Shown: positions 14,401 to 27,895 of the stretch, piece after piece
Layout: each line of letters begins with the position of its first letter
Numbering within the stretch: the stretch's first letter is position 1
Source: Lasioglossum baleicum
Lineage: Eukaryota > Arthropoda > Insecta > Hymenoptera > Halictidae
Length of the DNA: 64,000 nucleotides
NCBI RefSeq assembly: GCF_051020765.1
Contig: NW_027469302.1
Coordinates: 62,001-126,000 of the forward strand
Reading direction: 5' to 3'
Notes under the pieces: model-generated
Seen by the model: only the letters and a program-made list of their open reading frames with translations
Database searches by the model: none
Told to the model about the DNA's origin: nothing
Position numbers and translations under genes: made by a program

Positions 14401-14892
14401 CGCTTAACGCATAACGCATAACGCATAACGCATAATGCATAACGCATAACGCTTAACGCATAGCCCATAACGCATAGCCCATAACGCATAGCCCATAACG
14501 CATAACGCATAACGCATCGCGCATAACGCATAACGGATAACGCTTTAACGCATAACGCATAACGCATAACGGATAACGCATAACTCTTAACGCATAGCCC
14601 ATAGCGCATAACGCATAACGCATAACGCATAACGCATAACGCATAACGCATAACGCATAACGCTTAACACATAACGCATAACGCATAACGCATAACGCAT
14701 AATGCATAAAGCATAACGCATAACGCATAACGCATAACGCATAACGCTTAACGCATAACGCATAACGCATAACGCATAACACATAATGCATAACGCATAA
14801 CGCTTAACGCATAGCCCATAACGCATAACGCATAACGCATCACGCATAACGCATAACGTATAACGCGTAACGCATAACGCATAACAAATAAC

Positions 14893-15361
14893 GCATAACG
14901 CATAACGCATAACGCATAACGCATAACGCATAACGCATAACGCATAACGCATAACGCATAACGCATAACGCATAACGCATAACGCATAACGCATAACGCA
15001 TAACGCATAACGCATAACGCATAACGCATAACGCATAACGCATAACGCATAACGCATAACGCATAACGCATAACGCATAACGCATAACGCATAACGCATA
15101 ACGCATAACGCATAACGCATAACGCATAACGCATAACGCATAACGCATAACGCATAACGCATAACGCATAACGCATAACGCATAACGCATAACGCATAAC
15201 GCATAACGCATAACGCATAACGCATAACGCATAACGCATAACGCATAACGCATAACGCATAACGCATAACGCATAACGCATAACGCATAACGCATAACGC
15301 ATAACGCATAACGCATAACGCATAACGCATAACGCATAACGCATAACGCATAACGCATAAC
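14893..15361 (+). repeat. Pure tract, 67 units
   Basis: Canonical units between AAATAAC (14886) and the gamma module at 15362. That gamma copy carries GCATGAC in its middle unit, which I did not see elsewhere. Confidence 0.95.
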
Positions 15362-15543
15362 GCATATCGCATGACACATATCGCATAACGCATAACGCAT
15401 AACGCTTAACGCATAACGCATAACGCATAACGCATAACGCATAACGCATAACGCATAACGCATAACGGATAACGCATAACGCATAACGCATAACGCATAA
15501 CGCATAACGCATAACGCATAACGCATAACGCATAACGCATAAC

Positions 15544-16243
15544 GCTTAACGCATAACGCATAACGCATAACGCATAACGCATAATGCATAACGCATAACG
15601 CTTAACGCATAACGCATAACGTATAACGCATAACGGATAACGTATAACGCGTAACGCATAACGCATAACGCATAACGCATAACGCATAACACATATCGCA
15701 TAACGCATAACGCATAACGCTTAACGCATAACGCATAACGCATAACGCATAACGGATAACGCATAACGCATAACGCATATCGCATAACGCATAACGCTTA
15801 ACGCATAACACATAACGCATAACGCATAACGCATAACGCATAACGCATAACGCTTAACGCATAACGCATAACGCATAACGCATAACGCATAACGCTTAAC
15901 GCATAGCCCATAACGCATAGCCCATAACGCATAACGCATAACGCATCGCGCATAACGCATAACGGATAACGCATAACGCATAACGCATAACGCATAACGG
16001 ATAACGCATAACGCTAAACGCATAGCCCATAGCGCATAACGCATAACGCATAATGCATAACGCATAACGCATAACGCATAACGCATAACGCATAACGCTT
16101 AACGCATAACGCATAACGCATAACGCATAACACATAATGCATAACGCATAACGCTTAACGCATAGCCCATAACGCATAACGCATAACGCATCACGCATAA
16201 CGCATAACGTATAACGCGTAACGCATAACGCATAACAAATAAC
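15544..16243 (+). repeat. Segmental duplication A, copy 1
   Basis: A 700-bp segment matching 27896-28595 at an offset of 12,352 bp, marker for marker. It includes the variant GCTAAAC (16013), seen only in these two copies. Flanks on both sides remain similar but differ by whole heptamers. Confidence 0.9.
16132..16243 (+). repeat. Beta module (type copy)
   Basis: This is a block of exactly 16 heptamers (112 bp). It starts with ACATAAT (16132), then has two canonical units, GCTTAAC, GCATAGC, CCATAAC, two canonical units, GCATCAC, two canonical units, GTATAAC, GCGTAAC, two canonical units and AAATAAC (16237). Other AAATAAC ends start at 6342, 6860, 8254, 10425, 11104, 12876, 14886, 18589, 19380, 21060, 28589, 30738, 32761, 34483, 36848, 37324, 54255, 58189 and 63957. 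Three copies end in AAATACC (24125, 35085, 40173). The module is almost always followed by a pure tract, of 10 to 120 units. Confidence 0.85.
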
Positions 16244-16908
16244 GCATAACGCATAACGCATAACGCATAACGCATAACGCATAACGCATAACGCATAACG
16301 CATAACGCATAACGCATAACGCATAACGCATAACGCATAACGCATAACGCATAACGCATAACGCATAACGCATAACGCATAACGCATAACGCATAACGCA
16401 TAACGCATAACGCATAACGCATAACGCATAACGCATAACGCATAACGCATAACGCATAACGCATAACGCATAACGCATAACGCATAACGCATAACGCATA
16501 ACGCATAACGCATAACGCATAACGCATAACGCATAACGCATAACGCATAACGCATAACGCATAACGCATAACGCATAACGCATAACGCATAACGCATAAC
16601 GCATAACGCATAACGCATAACGCATAACGCATAACGCATAACGCATAACGCATAACGCATAACGCATAACGCATAACGCATAACGCATAACGCATAACGC
16701 ATAACGCATAACGCATAACGCATAACGCATAACGCATAACGCATAACGCATAACGCATAACGCATAACGCATAACGCATAACGCATAACGCATAACGCAT
16801 AACGCATAACGCATAACGCATAACGCATAACGCATAACGCATAACGCATAACGCATAACGCATAACGCATAACGCATAACGCATAACGCATAACGCATAA
16901 CGCATAAC
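16244..16908 (+). repeat. Pure tract, 95 units
   Basis: Canonical units between AAATAAC (16237) and gamma (16909). The corresponding tract in the duplicated copy (28596-29141) has 78 units, so the two differ by 17 heptamers. Confidence 0.95.
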
Positions 16909-16957
16909 GCATATCGCATAACACATATCGCATAACGCATAACGCATAACGCTTAAC
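16909..16957 (+). repeat. Gamma module (type copy)
   Basis: Seven heptamers: GCATATC, canonical, ACATATC, three canonical, GCTTAAC. It usually follows a pure tract and is followed by a GGATAAC a few units later. Other copies start at 11454, 13961, 15362 (with GCATGAC in the middle), 19940, 20220, 21347, 22369, 25104, 26965, 27399, 27728, 29142, 31291, 31690, 33370, 33650, 34721, 36015, 37100, 38430 and 48151. In the right-hand part a related form has GCATATC in both positions (46541, 47108, 53310, 59036, 62592). Confidence 0.85.
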
Positions 16958-18133
16958 GCATAACGCATAACGCATAACGCATAACGCATAACGGATAACG
17001 CATAACGCATAACGCATAACGTATAACGCATAACGCATAACGCATAACGCATAACGCATAACGCATAACGCTTAACGCATAACGCATAACGCATAACGCA
17101 TAACGCATAATGCATAACGCATAACGCTTAACGCATAACGCATAACGTATAACGCATAACGGATAACGTATAACGCGTAACGCATAACGCATAACGCATA
17201 ACGCATAACGCATAACGCATAACACATATCGCATAACGCATAACGCATAACGCTTAACGCATAACGCATAACGCATAACGCATAACGCATAACGGATAAC
17301 GCATAACGCATAACGCATATCGCATAACGCATAACGCTTAACGCATAACACATAACGCATAACGCATAACGCATAACGCATAACGCATAACGCTTAACGC
17401 ATAACGCATAACGCATAACGCATAACGCATAACGCTTAACGCATAGCCCATAACGCATAGCCCATAACGCATAACGCATAACGCATCGCGCATAACGCAT
17501 AACGGATAACGCATAACGCATAACGCATAACGCATAACGGATAACGCATAACGCTTAACGCATAGCCCATAGCGCATAACGCATAACGCATAACGCATAA
17601 CGCATAACGCATAACGCATAACGCATAACGCATAACGCATAACGCATAACGCTTAACACATAACGCATACCGCATAACGCATAACGCATAATGCATAACG
17701 CATAACGCTTAACGCATAGCCCATAGCGCATAACGCATAACGCATAACGCATAACGCATAACGCATAACGCATAACGCATAACGCATAACGCATAACGCA
17801 TAACGCATAACGCATAACGCATCACGCATAACGCATAACGTATAACGCGTAACGCATAACGCATAACGAATAACGCATAACGCGTAACGCATAACGCATA
17901 ACGCATAACGCATAACGCATAACGCATAACGCATAACGCATAACGCATAACGCATAACGCATAACGCATAACGCATAACGCATAACGCATAACGCATTAC
18001 GCATAACGCATAACGCATAACGCATAACGCATAACGCATAACGTATAACGCATAACGCATAACGCATATCGCATAACGCATAACGCATAACGCATAACTC
18101 ATAACGCTTAACGCATAACGCATAACGCATAAC

Positions 18134-18924
18134 GCATAATGCATAACGCATAACGCTTAACGCATAGCCCATAGCGCATAGCCCATAACGCATAGCCCAT
18201 AACGCATAACGCATAACGCATCGCGCATAACGCATAACGGATAACGCATAACGCATAACGCATAACGCATAACGGATAACGCATAACTCTTAACGCATAG
18301 CCCATAACGCATAACGCATAACGCATAACGCATAACGCATAACGCATAACGCATAACGCTTAACACATAACGCATAACGCATAACGCATAACGCATAATG
18401 CATAACGCATAACGCATAACGCATAACGCATAACGCATAACGCATAACGCTTAACGCATAACGCATAACGCATAACGCATAACACATAATGCATAACGCA
18501 TAACGCTTAACGCATAGCCCATAACGCATAACGCATAACGCATCACGCATAACGCATAACGTATAACGCGTAACGCATAACGCATAACAAATAACGCATA
18601 ACGCATAACGCATAACGCATAACGCATAACGCATAACGCATAACGCATAACGCATAACGCATAACGCATAACGCATAACGCATAACGCATAACGCATAAC
18701 GCATAACGCATAACGCATAACGCATAACGCATAACGCATAACGCATAACGCATAACGCACAACGCATAACGCATAACGCATAACGCATAACGCATAACGC
18801 ATAACGCATAACGCATAACGCATAACGCATAACGCATAACGCACAACGCATAACGCATAACGCATAACGCATAACGCATAACGCATAACGCATAACGCAT
18901 AACGCATAACGCATAACGCATAAC
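18134..18924 (+). repeat. 791-bp tandem duplication, copy 1
   Basis: 113 heptamers, from GCATAAT (18134) through an alpha module with an extra GCATAGC and CCATAGC pair (18162), GCATCGC (18218), a beta module (AAATAAC 18589) and two GCACAAC units (18757, 18841). All of these markers recur 791 bp later. It is the clearest recent tandem duplication in the window. Confidence 0.9.
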
Positions 18925-19715
18925 GCATAATGCATAACGCATAACGCTTAACGCATAGCCCATAGCGCATAGCCCATAACGCATAGCCCATAACGCATAA
19001 CGCATAACGCATCGCGCATAACGCATAACGGATAACGCATAACGCATAACGCATAACGCATAACGGATAACGCATAACTCTTAACGCATAGCCCATAACG
19101 CATAACGCATAACGCATAACGCATAACGCATAACGCATAACGCATAACGCTTAACACATAACGCATAACGCATAACGCATAACGCATAATGCATAACGCA
19201 TAACGCATAACGCATAACGCATAACGCATAACGCATAACGCTTAACGCATAACGCATAACGCATAACGCATAACACATAATGCATAACGCATAACGCTTA
19301 ACGCATAGCCCATAACGCATAACGCATAACGCATCACGCATAACGCATAACGTATAACGCGTAACGCATAACGCATAACAAATAACGCATAACGCATAAC
19401 GCATAACGCATAACGCATAACGCATAACGCATAACGCATAACGCATAACGCATAACGCATAACGCATAACGCATAACGCATAACGCATAACGCATAACGC
19501 ATAACGCATAACGCATAACGCATAACGCATAACGCATAACGCATAACGCACAACGCATAACGCATAACGCATAACGCATAACGCATAACGCATAACGCAT
19601 AACGCATAACGCATAACGCATAACGCATAACGCACAACGCATAACGCATAACGCATAACGCATAACGCATAACGCATAACGCATAACGCATAACGCATAA
19701 CGCATAACGCATAAC
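18925..19715 (+). repeat. 791-bp tandem duplication, copy 2
   Basis: GCATAAT 18925, GCATCGC 19009, AAATAAC 19380 and GCACAAC 19548 and 19632 all match copy 1 at +791 bp. After the copy ends, the pure tract continues to 19939. I saw no difference between the two copies. Confidence 0.9.
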
Positions 19716-21934
19716 GCATAACGCATAACGCATAACGCATAACGCATAACGCATAACGCATAACGCATAACGCATAACGCATAACGCATAACGCATAACG
19801 CATAACGCATAACGCATAACGCATAACGCATAACGCATAACGCATAACGCATAACGCATAACGCATAACGCATAACGCATAACGCATAACGCATAACGCA
19901 TAACGCATAACGCATAACGCATAACGCATAACGCATAACGCATATCGCATAACACATATCGCATAACGCATAACGCATAACGCTTAACGCATAACGCATA
20001 ACGCATAACGCATAACGGATAACGCATAACGCATAACGCATAACGCATAACGCATAACGCATAACGCATAACGCATAACGCATAACGCATAACGCTTAAC
20101 GCATAACGCATAACGCATAACGCATAACGCATAATGCATAACGCATAACGCTTAACGCATAACGCATAACGCATAACGCATAACGCATAACGCATAACGC
20201 ATAACGCATAACGCATAACGCATATCGCATAACACATATCGCATAACGCATAACGCATAACGCTTAACGCATAACGCATAACGCATAACGCATAACGGAT
20301 AACGCATAACGCATAACGCATAACGCATAACGCATAACGCATAACGCATAACGCATAACGCATAACGCATAACGCATAACGCATAACGCATAACGCATAA
20401 CGCATAACGCATAACGCATAACGCATAACGCATAACGCATAACGCATAACGCATAACGCATAACGCATTACGCATAACGCATAACGCATAACGCATAACG
20501 CATAACGCATAACGCATAACGTATAACGCATAACGCATAACGCATATCGCATAACGCATAACGCATAACGCATAACGCATAACGCTTAACGCATAACGCA
20601 TAACGCATAACGCATAATGCATAACGCATAACGCTTAACGCATAGCCCATAGCGCATAGCCCATAACGCATAGCCCATAACGCATAACGCATAACGCATC
20701 GCGCATAACGCATAACGGATAACGCATAACGCATAACGCATAACGCATAACGGATAACGCATAACTCTTAACGCATAGCCCATAACGCATAACGCATAAC
20801 GCATAACGCATAACGCATAACGCATAACGCATAACGCTTAACACATAACGCATAACGCATAACGCATAACGCATAATGCATAACGCATAACGCATAACGC
20901 ATAACGCATAACGCATAACGCTTAACGCATAACGCATAACGCATAACGCATAACACATAATGCATAACGCATAACGCTTAACGCATAGCCCATAACGCAT
21001 AACGCATAACGCATCACGCATAACGCATAACGTATAACGCGTAACGCATAACGCATAACAAATAACGCATAACGCATAACGCATAACGCATAACGCATAA
21101 CGCATAACGCATAACGCATAACGCATAACGCATAACGCATAACGCATAACGCATAACGCATAACGCATAACGCATAACGCATAACGCATAACGCATAACG
21201 CATAACGCATAACGCATAACGCATAACGCATAACGCATAACGCATAACGCATAACGCATAACGCATAACGCATAACGCATAACGCATAACGCATAACGCA
21301 TAACGCATAACGCATAACGCATAACGCATAACGCATAACGCATAACGCATATCGCATAACACATATCGCATAACGCATAACGCATAACGCTTAACGCATA
21401 ACGCATAACGCATAACGCATAACGGATAACGCATAACGCATAACGCATAACGCATAACGCATAACGCATAACGCATAACGCATAACGCATAACGCATAAC
21501 GCATAACGCTTAACGCATAACGCATAACGCATAACGCATAACGCATAATGCATAACGCATAACGCTTAACGCATAACGCATAACGTATAACGCATAACGC
21601 ATAACGCATAACGCTTAACGCATAACGCATAACGCATAACGCATAACGCATAACGCTTAACGCATAGCCCATAACGCATAGCCCATAACGCATAACGCAT
21701 AACGCATCGCGCATAACGCATAACGGATAACGCATAACGCATAACGCATAACGCATAACGGATAACGCATAACGCTTAACGCATAGCCCATAGCGCATAA
21801 CGCATAACGCATAACGCATAACGCATAACGCATAACGCATAACGCATAACGCATAACGCTTAACACATAACGCATACCGCATAACGCATAACGCATAATG
21901 CATAACGCATAACGCTTAACGCATAGCCCATAGC

Positions 21935-22368
21935 GCATAACGCATAACGCATAACGCATAACGCATAACGCATAACGCATAACGCATAACGCATAACGCA
22001 TAACGCATAACGCATAACGCATAACGCATAACGCATAACGCATAACGCATAACGCATAACGCATAACGCATAACGCATAACGCATAACGCATAACGCATA
22101 ACGCATAACGCATAACGCATAACGCATAACGCATAACGCATAACGCATAACGCATAACGCATAACGCATAACGCATAACGCATAACGCATAACGCATAAC
22201 GCATAACGCATAACGCATAACGCATAACGCATAACGCATAACGCATAACGCATAACGCATAACGCATAACGCATAACGCATAACGCATAACGCATAACGC
22301 ATAACGCATAACGCATAACGCATAACGCATAACGCATAACGCATAACGCATAACGCATAACGCATAAC
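21935..22368 (+). repeat. Pure tract, 62 units
   Basis: Canonical units from CCATAGC (21928) to gamma (22369). No beta module precedes it. The similar tract at 38045-38429 has 55 units in the same context. Confidence 0.95.
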
Positions 22369-23964
22369 GCATATCGCATAACACATATCGCATAACGCAT
22401 AACGCATAACGCTTAACGCATAACGCATAACGCATAACGCATAACGGATAACGCATAACGCATAACGCATAACGCATAACGCATAACGCATAACGCATAA
22501 CGCATAACGCATAACGCATAACGCATAACGCATAACGCATAACGCTTAACGCATAACGCATAACGCATAACGCATAACGCATAATGCATAACGCATAACG
22601 CTTAACGCATAACGCATAACGTATAACGCATAACGGATAACGTATAACGCGTAACGCATAACGCATAACGCATAACGCATAACGCATAACACATATCGCA
22701 TAACGCATAACGCATAACGCTTAACGCATAACGCATAACGCATAACGCATAACGGATAACGCATAACGCATAACGCATATCGCATAACGCATAACGCTTA
22801 ACGCATAACACATAACGCATAACGCATAACGCATAACGCATAACGCATAACGCTTAACGCATAACGCATAACGCATAACGCATAACGCATAACGCTTAAC
22901 GCATAGCCCATAACGCATAGCCCATAACGCATAACGCATAACGCATCGCGCATAACGCATAACGGATAACGCATAACGCATAACGCATAACGCATAACGG
23001 ATAACGCATAACGCTTAACGCATAGCCCATAGCGCATAACGCATAACGCATAACGCATAACGCATAACGCATAACGCATAACGCATAACGCTTAACACAT
23101 AACGCATACCGCATAACGCATAACGCATAATGCATAACGCATAACGCTTAACGCATAGCCCATAGCGCATAACGCATAACGCATAACGCATAACGCATAA
23201 CGCATAACGCATAACGCATAACGCATAACGCATAACGCATAACGCATAACGCATCACGCATAACGCATAACGTATAACGCGTAACGCATAACGCATAACG
23301 AATAACGCATAACGCGTAACGCATAACGCATAACGCATAACGCATAACGCATAACGCATAACGCATAACGCATAACGCATAACGCATAACGCATAACGCA
23401 TAACGCATAACGCATAACGCATAACGCATAACGCATAACGCATAACGCATAACGCATAACGCATAACGCATAACGCATAACGCATAACGCATAACGCATA
23501 ACGCATAACGCATAACGCATAACGCATAACGCATAACGCATAACGCATAACGCATAACGCATAACGCATAACGCATTACGCATAACGCATAACGCATAAC
23601 GCATAACGCATAACGCATAACGCATAACGTATAACGCATAACGCATAACGCATAACGCATATCGCATAACGCATAACGCATAACGCATAACGCATAACGC
23701 TTAACGCATAACGCATAACGCATAACGCATAATGCATAACGCATAACGCTTAACGCATAGCCCATAACGCATAGCCCATAACGCATAGCCCATAACGCAT
23801 AACGCATAACGCATCGCGCATAACGCATAACGGATAACGCATAACGCATAACGCATAACGCATAACGGATAACGCATAACTCTTAACGCATAGCCCATAG
23901 CGCATAACGCATAACGCATAACGCATAACGCATAATGCATAACGCATAACGCATAACGCATAAC

Positions 23965-23970
23965 GCATAT
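23965..23970 (+). repeat. 6-mer GCATAT (one-base deletion)
   Basis: The unit GCATAT followed by a canonical unit creates the perfect 8-bp palindrome GCATATGC (23965-23972). This is the only one I found in the window. It shifts the register by -1. It is distinct from the seven GCATAC 6-mers. Confidence 0.9.
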
Positions 23971-24418
23971 GCATAACGCATAACGCTTAACGCATAACGC
24001 ATAACGCATAACGCATAACACATAATGCATAACGCATAACGCTTAACGCATAGCCCATAACGCATAACGCATAACGCATCACGCATAACGCATAACGTAT
24101 AACGCGTAACGCATAACGCATAACAAATACCGCATAACGCATAACGCATAACGCATAACGCATAACGCATAACGCATAACGCATAACGCATAACGCATAA
24201 CGCATAACGCATAACGCATAACGCATAACGCATAACGCATAACGCATAACGCATAACGCATAACGCATAACGCATAACGCATAACGCATAACGCATAACG
24301 CATAACGCATAACGCATAACGCATAACGCATAACGCATAACGCATAACGCTTAACGCATAACGCATAACGCATAACGCATAACGCATAACGCATAACGCA
24401 TAACGCATAACGCATAAC

Positions 24419-24508
24419 GCATACGCATAACGCATAACGCATAACGCATAACGCATAACACATAACGCATAACGTTCAATGAAAAAGTCATAACGCATAA
24501 CGGATAAC
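24419..24508 (+). repeat. Island module 2
   Basis: The 6-mer GCATAC is at 24419 and the island TTCAATGAAAAAGTC at 24475-24489, 56 bp later. ACATAAC is two units before the 21-bp block and GGATAAC is at 24502-24508. It lies downstream of a beta module ending in AAATACC (24125) and 31 pure units. An 85-unit pure tract follows. Confidence 0.95.
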
Positions 24509-25103
24509 GCATAACGCATAACGCATAACGCATAACGCATAACGCATAACGCATAACGCATAACGCATAACGCATAACGCATAACGCATAACGCATAACG
24601 CATAACGCATAACGCATAACGCATAACGCATAACGCATAACGCATAACGCATAACGCATAACGCATAACGCATAACGCATAACGCATAACGCATAACGCA
24701 TAACGCATAACGCATAACGCATAACGCATAACGCATAACGCATAACGCATAACGCATAACGCATAACGCATAACGCATAACGCATAACGCATAACGCATA
24801 ACGCATAACGCATAACGCATAACGCATAACGCATAACGCATAACGCATAACGCATAACGCATAACGCATAACGCATAACGCATAACGCATAACGCATAAC
24901 GCATAACGCATAACGCATAACGCATAACGCATAACGCATAACGCATAACGCATAACGCATAACGCATAACGCATAACGCATAACGCATAACGCATAACGC
25001 ATAACGCATAACGCATAACGCATAACGCATAACGCATAACGCATAACGCATAACGCATAACGCATAACGCATAACGCATAACGCATAACGCATAACGCAT
25101 AAC
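24509..25103 (+). repeat. Pure tract, 85 units
   Basis: Canonical units from the GGATAAC of island module 2 to the gamma module at 25104. Confidence 0.95.
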
Positions 25104-25635
25104 GCATATCGCATAACACATATCGCATAACGCATAACGCATAACGCTTAACGCATAACGCATAACGCATAACGCATAACGGATAACGCATAACGCATAA
25201 CGCATAACGCATAACGCATAACGCATAACGCATAACGCATAACGCATAACGCATAACGCTTAACGCATAACGCATAACGCATAACGCATAACGCATAATG
25301 CATAACGCATAACGCTTAACGCATAACGCATAACGTATAACGCATAACGGATAACGTATAACGCATAACGCATAACGCATAACACATATCGCATAACGCA
25401 TAACGCATAACGCTTAACGCATAACGCATAACGCATAACGCATAACGGATAACGCATAACGCATAACGCATATCGCATAACGCATAACGCTTAACGCATA
25501 ACACATAACGCATAACGCATAACGCATAACGCATAACGCATAACGCTTAACGCATAACGCATAACGCATAACGCATAACGCATAACGCTTAACGCATAGC
25601 CCATAACGCATAGCCCATAACGCATAACGCATAAC

Positions 25636-25732
25636 GCATACGCATAACGCATAACGCATAACGCATAACGCATAACGCATAACACATAACGCATAACGTT
25701 CAATGAAAAAGTCATAACGCATAACGGATAAC
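25636..25732 (+). repeat. Island module 3
   Basis: The 6-mer is at 25636 and the island at 25699-25713, 63 bp later, the longest spacing of the six. GGATAAC is at 25726. Unlike the other copies, the 6-mer here follows the GCATAGC/CCATAAC half of an alpha module, so the join looks recombinant. The longest pure tract of the window (135 units) follows. Confidence 0.95.
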
Positions 25733-26677
25733 GCATAACGCATAACGCATAACGCATAACGCATAACGCATAACGCATAACGCATAACGCATAACGCATA
25801 ACGCATAACGCATAACGCATAACGCATAACGCATAACGCATAACGCATAACGCATAACGCATAACGCATAACGCATAACGCATAACGCATAACGCATAAC
25901 GCATAACGCATAACGCATAACGCATAACGCATAACGCATAACGCATAACGCATAACGCATAACGCATAACGCATAACGCATAACGCATAACGCATAACGC
26001 ATAACGCATAACGCATAACGCATAACGCATAACGCATAACGCATAACGCATAACGCATAACGCATAACGCATAACGCATAACGCATAACGCATAACGCAT
26101 AACGCATAACGCATAACGCATAACGCATAACGCATAACGCATAACGCATAACGCATAACGCATAACGCATAACGCATAACGCATAACGCATAACGCATAA
26201 CGCATAACGCATAACGCATAACGCATAACGCATAACGCATAACGCATAACGCATAACGCATAACGCATAACGCATAACGCATAACGCATAACGCATAACG
26301 CATAACGCATAACGCATAACGCATAACGCATAACGCATAACGCATAACGCATAACGCATAACGCATAACGCATAACGCATAACGCATAACGCATAACGCA
26401 TAACGCATAACGCATAACGCATAACGCATAACGCATAACGCATAACGCATAACGCATAACGCATAACGCATAACGCATAACGCATAACGCATAACGCATA
26501 ACGCATAACGCATAACGCATAACGCATAACGCATAACGCATAACGCATAACGCATAACGCATAACGCATAACGCATAACGCATAACGCATAACGCATAAC
26601 GCATAACGCATAACGCATAACGCATAACGCATAACGCATAACGCATAACGCATAACGCATAACGCATAACGCATAAC
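25733..26677 (+). repeat. Longest pure tract, 135 units (945 bp)
   Basis: This is the longest run without any variant that I found. It spans from the GGATAAC of island module 3 to GCTTAAC (26678). A run of 135 identical heptamers implies very recent expansion or active homogenisation. It is also the place where an assembler would be least reliable. Confidence 0.95.
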
Positions 26678-27895
26678 GCTTAACGCATAACGCATAACGC
26701 ATAACGCATAACACATAATGCATAACGCATAACGCTTAACGCATAACGCATAACGTATAACGCATAACGGATAACGTATAACGCGTAACGCATAACGCAT
26801 AACGCATAACGCATAACGCATAACACATATCGCATAACGCATAACGCATAACGCTTAACGCATAACGCATAACGCATAACGCATAACGCATAACGCATAA
26901 CGCATAACGCATAACGCATAACGCATAACGCATAACGCATAACGCATAACGCATAACGCATAACGCATATCGCATAACACATATCGCATAACGCATAACG
27001 CATAACGCTTAACGCATAACGCATAACGCATAACGCATAACGCATAACGGATAACGCATAACGCATAACGCATAACGCATAACGCATAACGCATAACGCA
27101 TAACGCATAACGCATAACGCATAACGCTTAACGCATAACGCATAACGCATAACGCATAACACATAATGCATAACGCATAACGCTTAACGCATAACGCATA
27201 ACGTATAACGCATAACGGATAACGTATAACGCGTAACGCATAACGCATAACGCATAACGCATAACACATATCGCATAACGCATAACGCATAACGCTTAAC
27301 GCATAACGCATAACGCATAACGCATAACGCATAACGCATAACGCATAACGCATAACGCATAACGCATAACGCATAACGCATAACGCATAACGCATAACGC
27401 ATATCGCATAACACATATCGCATAACGCATAACGCATAACGCTTAACGCATAACGCATAACGCATAACGCATAACGCATAACGCATAACGCATAACGCAT
27501 AACGCATAACGCATAACGCATAACGCATAACGCATAACGCATAACGCATAACGCATAACGCATAACGCATAACGCATAACGCATAACGCATAACGCATAA
27601 CGCATAACGCATAACGCATAACGCATAACGCATAACGCATAACGCATAACGCATAACGCATAACGCATAACGCATAACGCATAACGCATAACGCATAACG
27701 CATAACGCATAACGCATAACGCATAACGCATATCGCATAACACATATCGCATAACGCATAACGCATAACGCTTAACGCATAACGCATAACGCATAACGCA
27801 TAACGCATAACGCATAACGCATAACGGATAACGCATAACGCATAACGCATAACGCATAACGCATAACGCATAACGCATAACGCATAACGCATAAC

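Larger units (their letters stand above)
5081..15361 (+). repeat. Domain 2: densely modular, five 8-mer-bearing alpha modules
   Basis: This is the most variant-rich part of the left half. Alpha modules have GCATCGC at 5151, 6005, 6517, 7035, 7917, 9577, 9871, 10074, 10824, 11993, 12497, 13716, 14248 and 14514. Five of them (6005, 7917, 10074, 12497, 14514) carry the 8-mer GCTTTAAC exactly 28 bp downstream. Beta modules end in AAATAAC at 6342, 6860, 8254, 10425, 11104, 12876 and 14886. GCATACC after ACATAAC is characteristic (5319, with further copies to 14.3 kb). GCATTAC (5697, 5767, 7686) and GCAGAAC (9143, 10740) are minor markers. No coding or RNA signal is visible. Confidence 0.8.
15362..23964 (+). 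repeat. Domain 3: large beta/gamma units with tandem duplication
   Basis: This domain runs from the gamma block at 15362 to the 6-mer at 23965 and stays in one heptamer register throughout. Alpha GCATCGC sites are at 15943, 17483, 18218, 19009, 20696, 21704, 22943 and 23811. Three of them (18218, 19009, 20696) carry an extra GCATAGC and CCATAGC pair upstream. Beta modules end at 16243, 18595, 19386 and 21066 and are followed by pure tracts of 95, 23, 23 and 40 units. GAATAAC markers occur near 17867 and 23299. The domain includes a 791-bp tandem duplication (18134-19715). Nothing resembling a gene is present. Confidence 0.8.
23965..27727 (+). repeat. Domain 4: islands 2 and 3 with the longest pure tracts
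   Basis: This domain has few variants and no GCATCGC site. Three single-base deletions fall within it (GCATAT at 23965, GCATAC at 24419 and 25636), the densest cluster of register changes in the window. Two 15-bp islands (24475, 25699) lie 1,224 bp apart, and each is followed by a very long pure tract (85 and 135 units). Gamma blocks begin at 25104, 26965 and 27399. No gene is visible. Confidence 0.8.
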
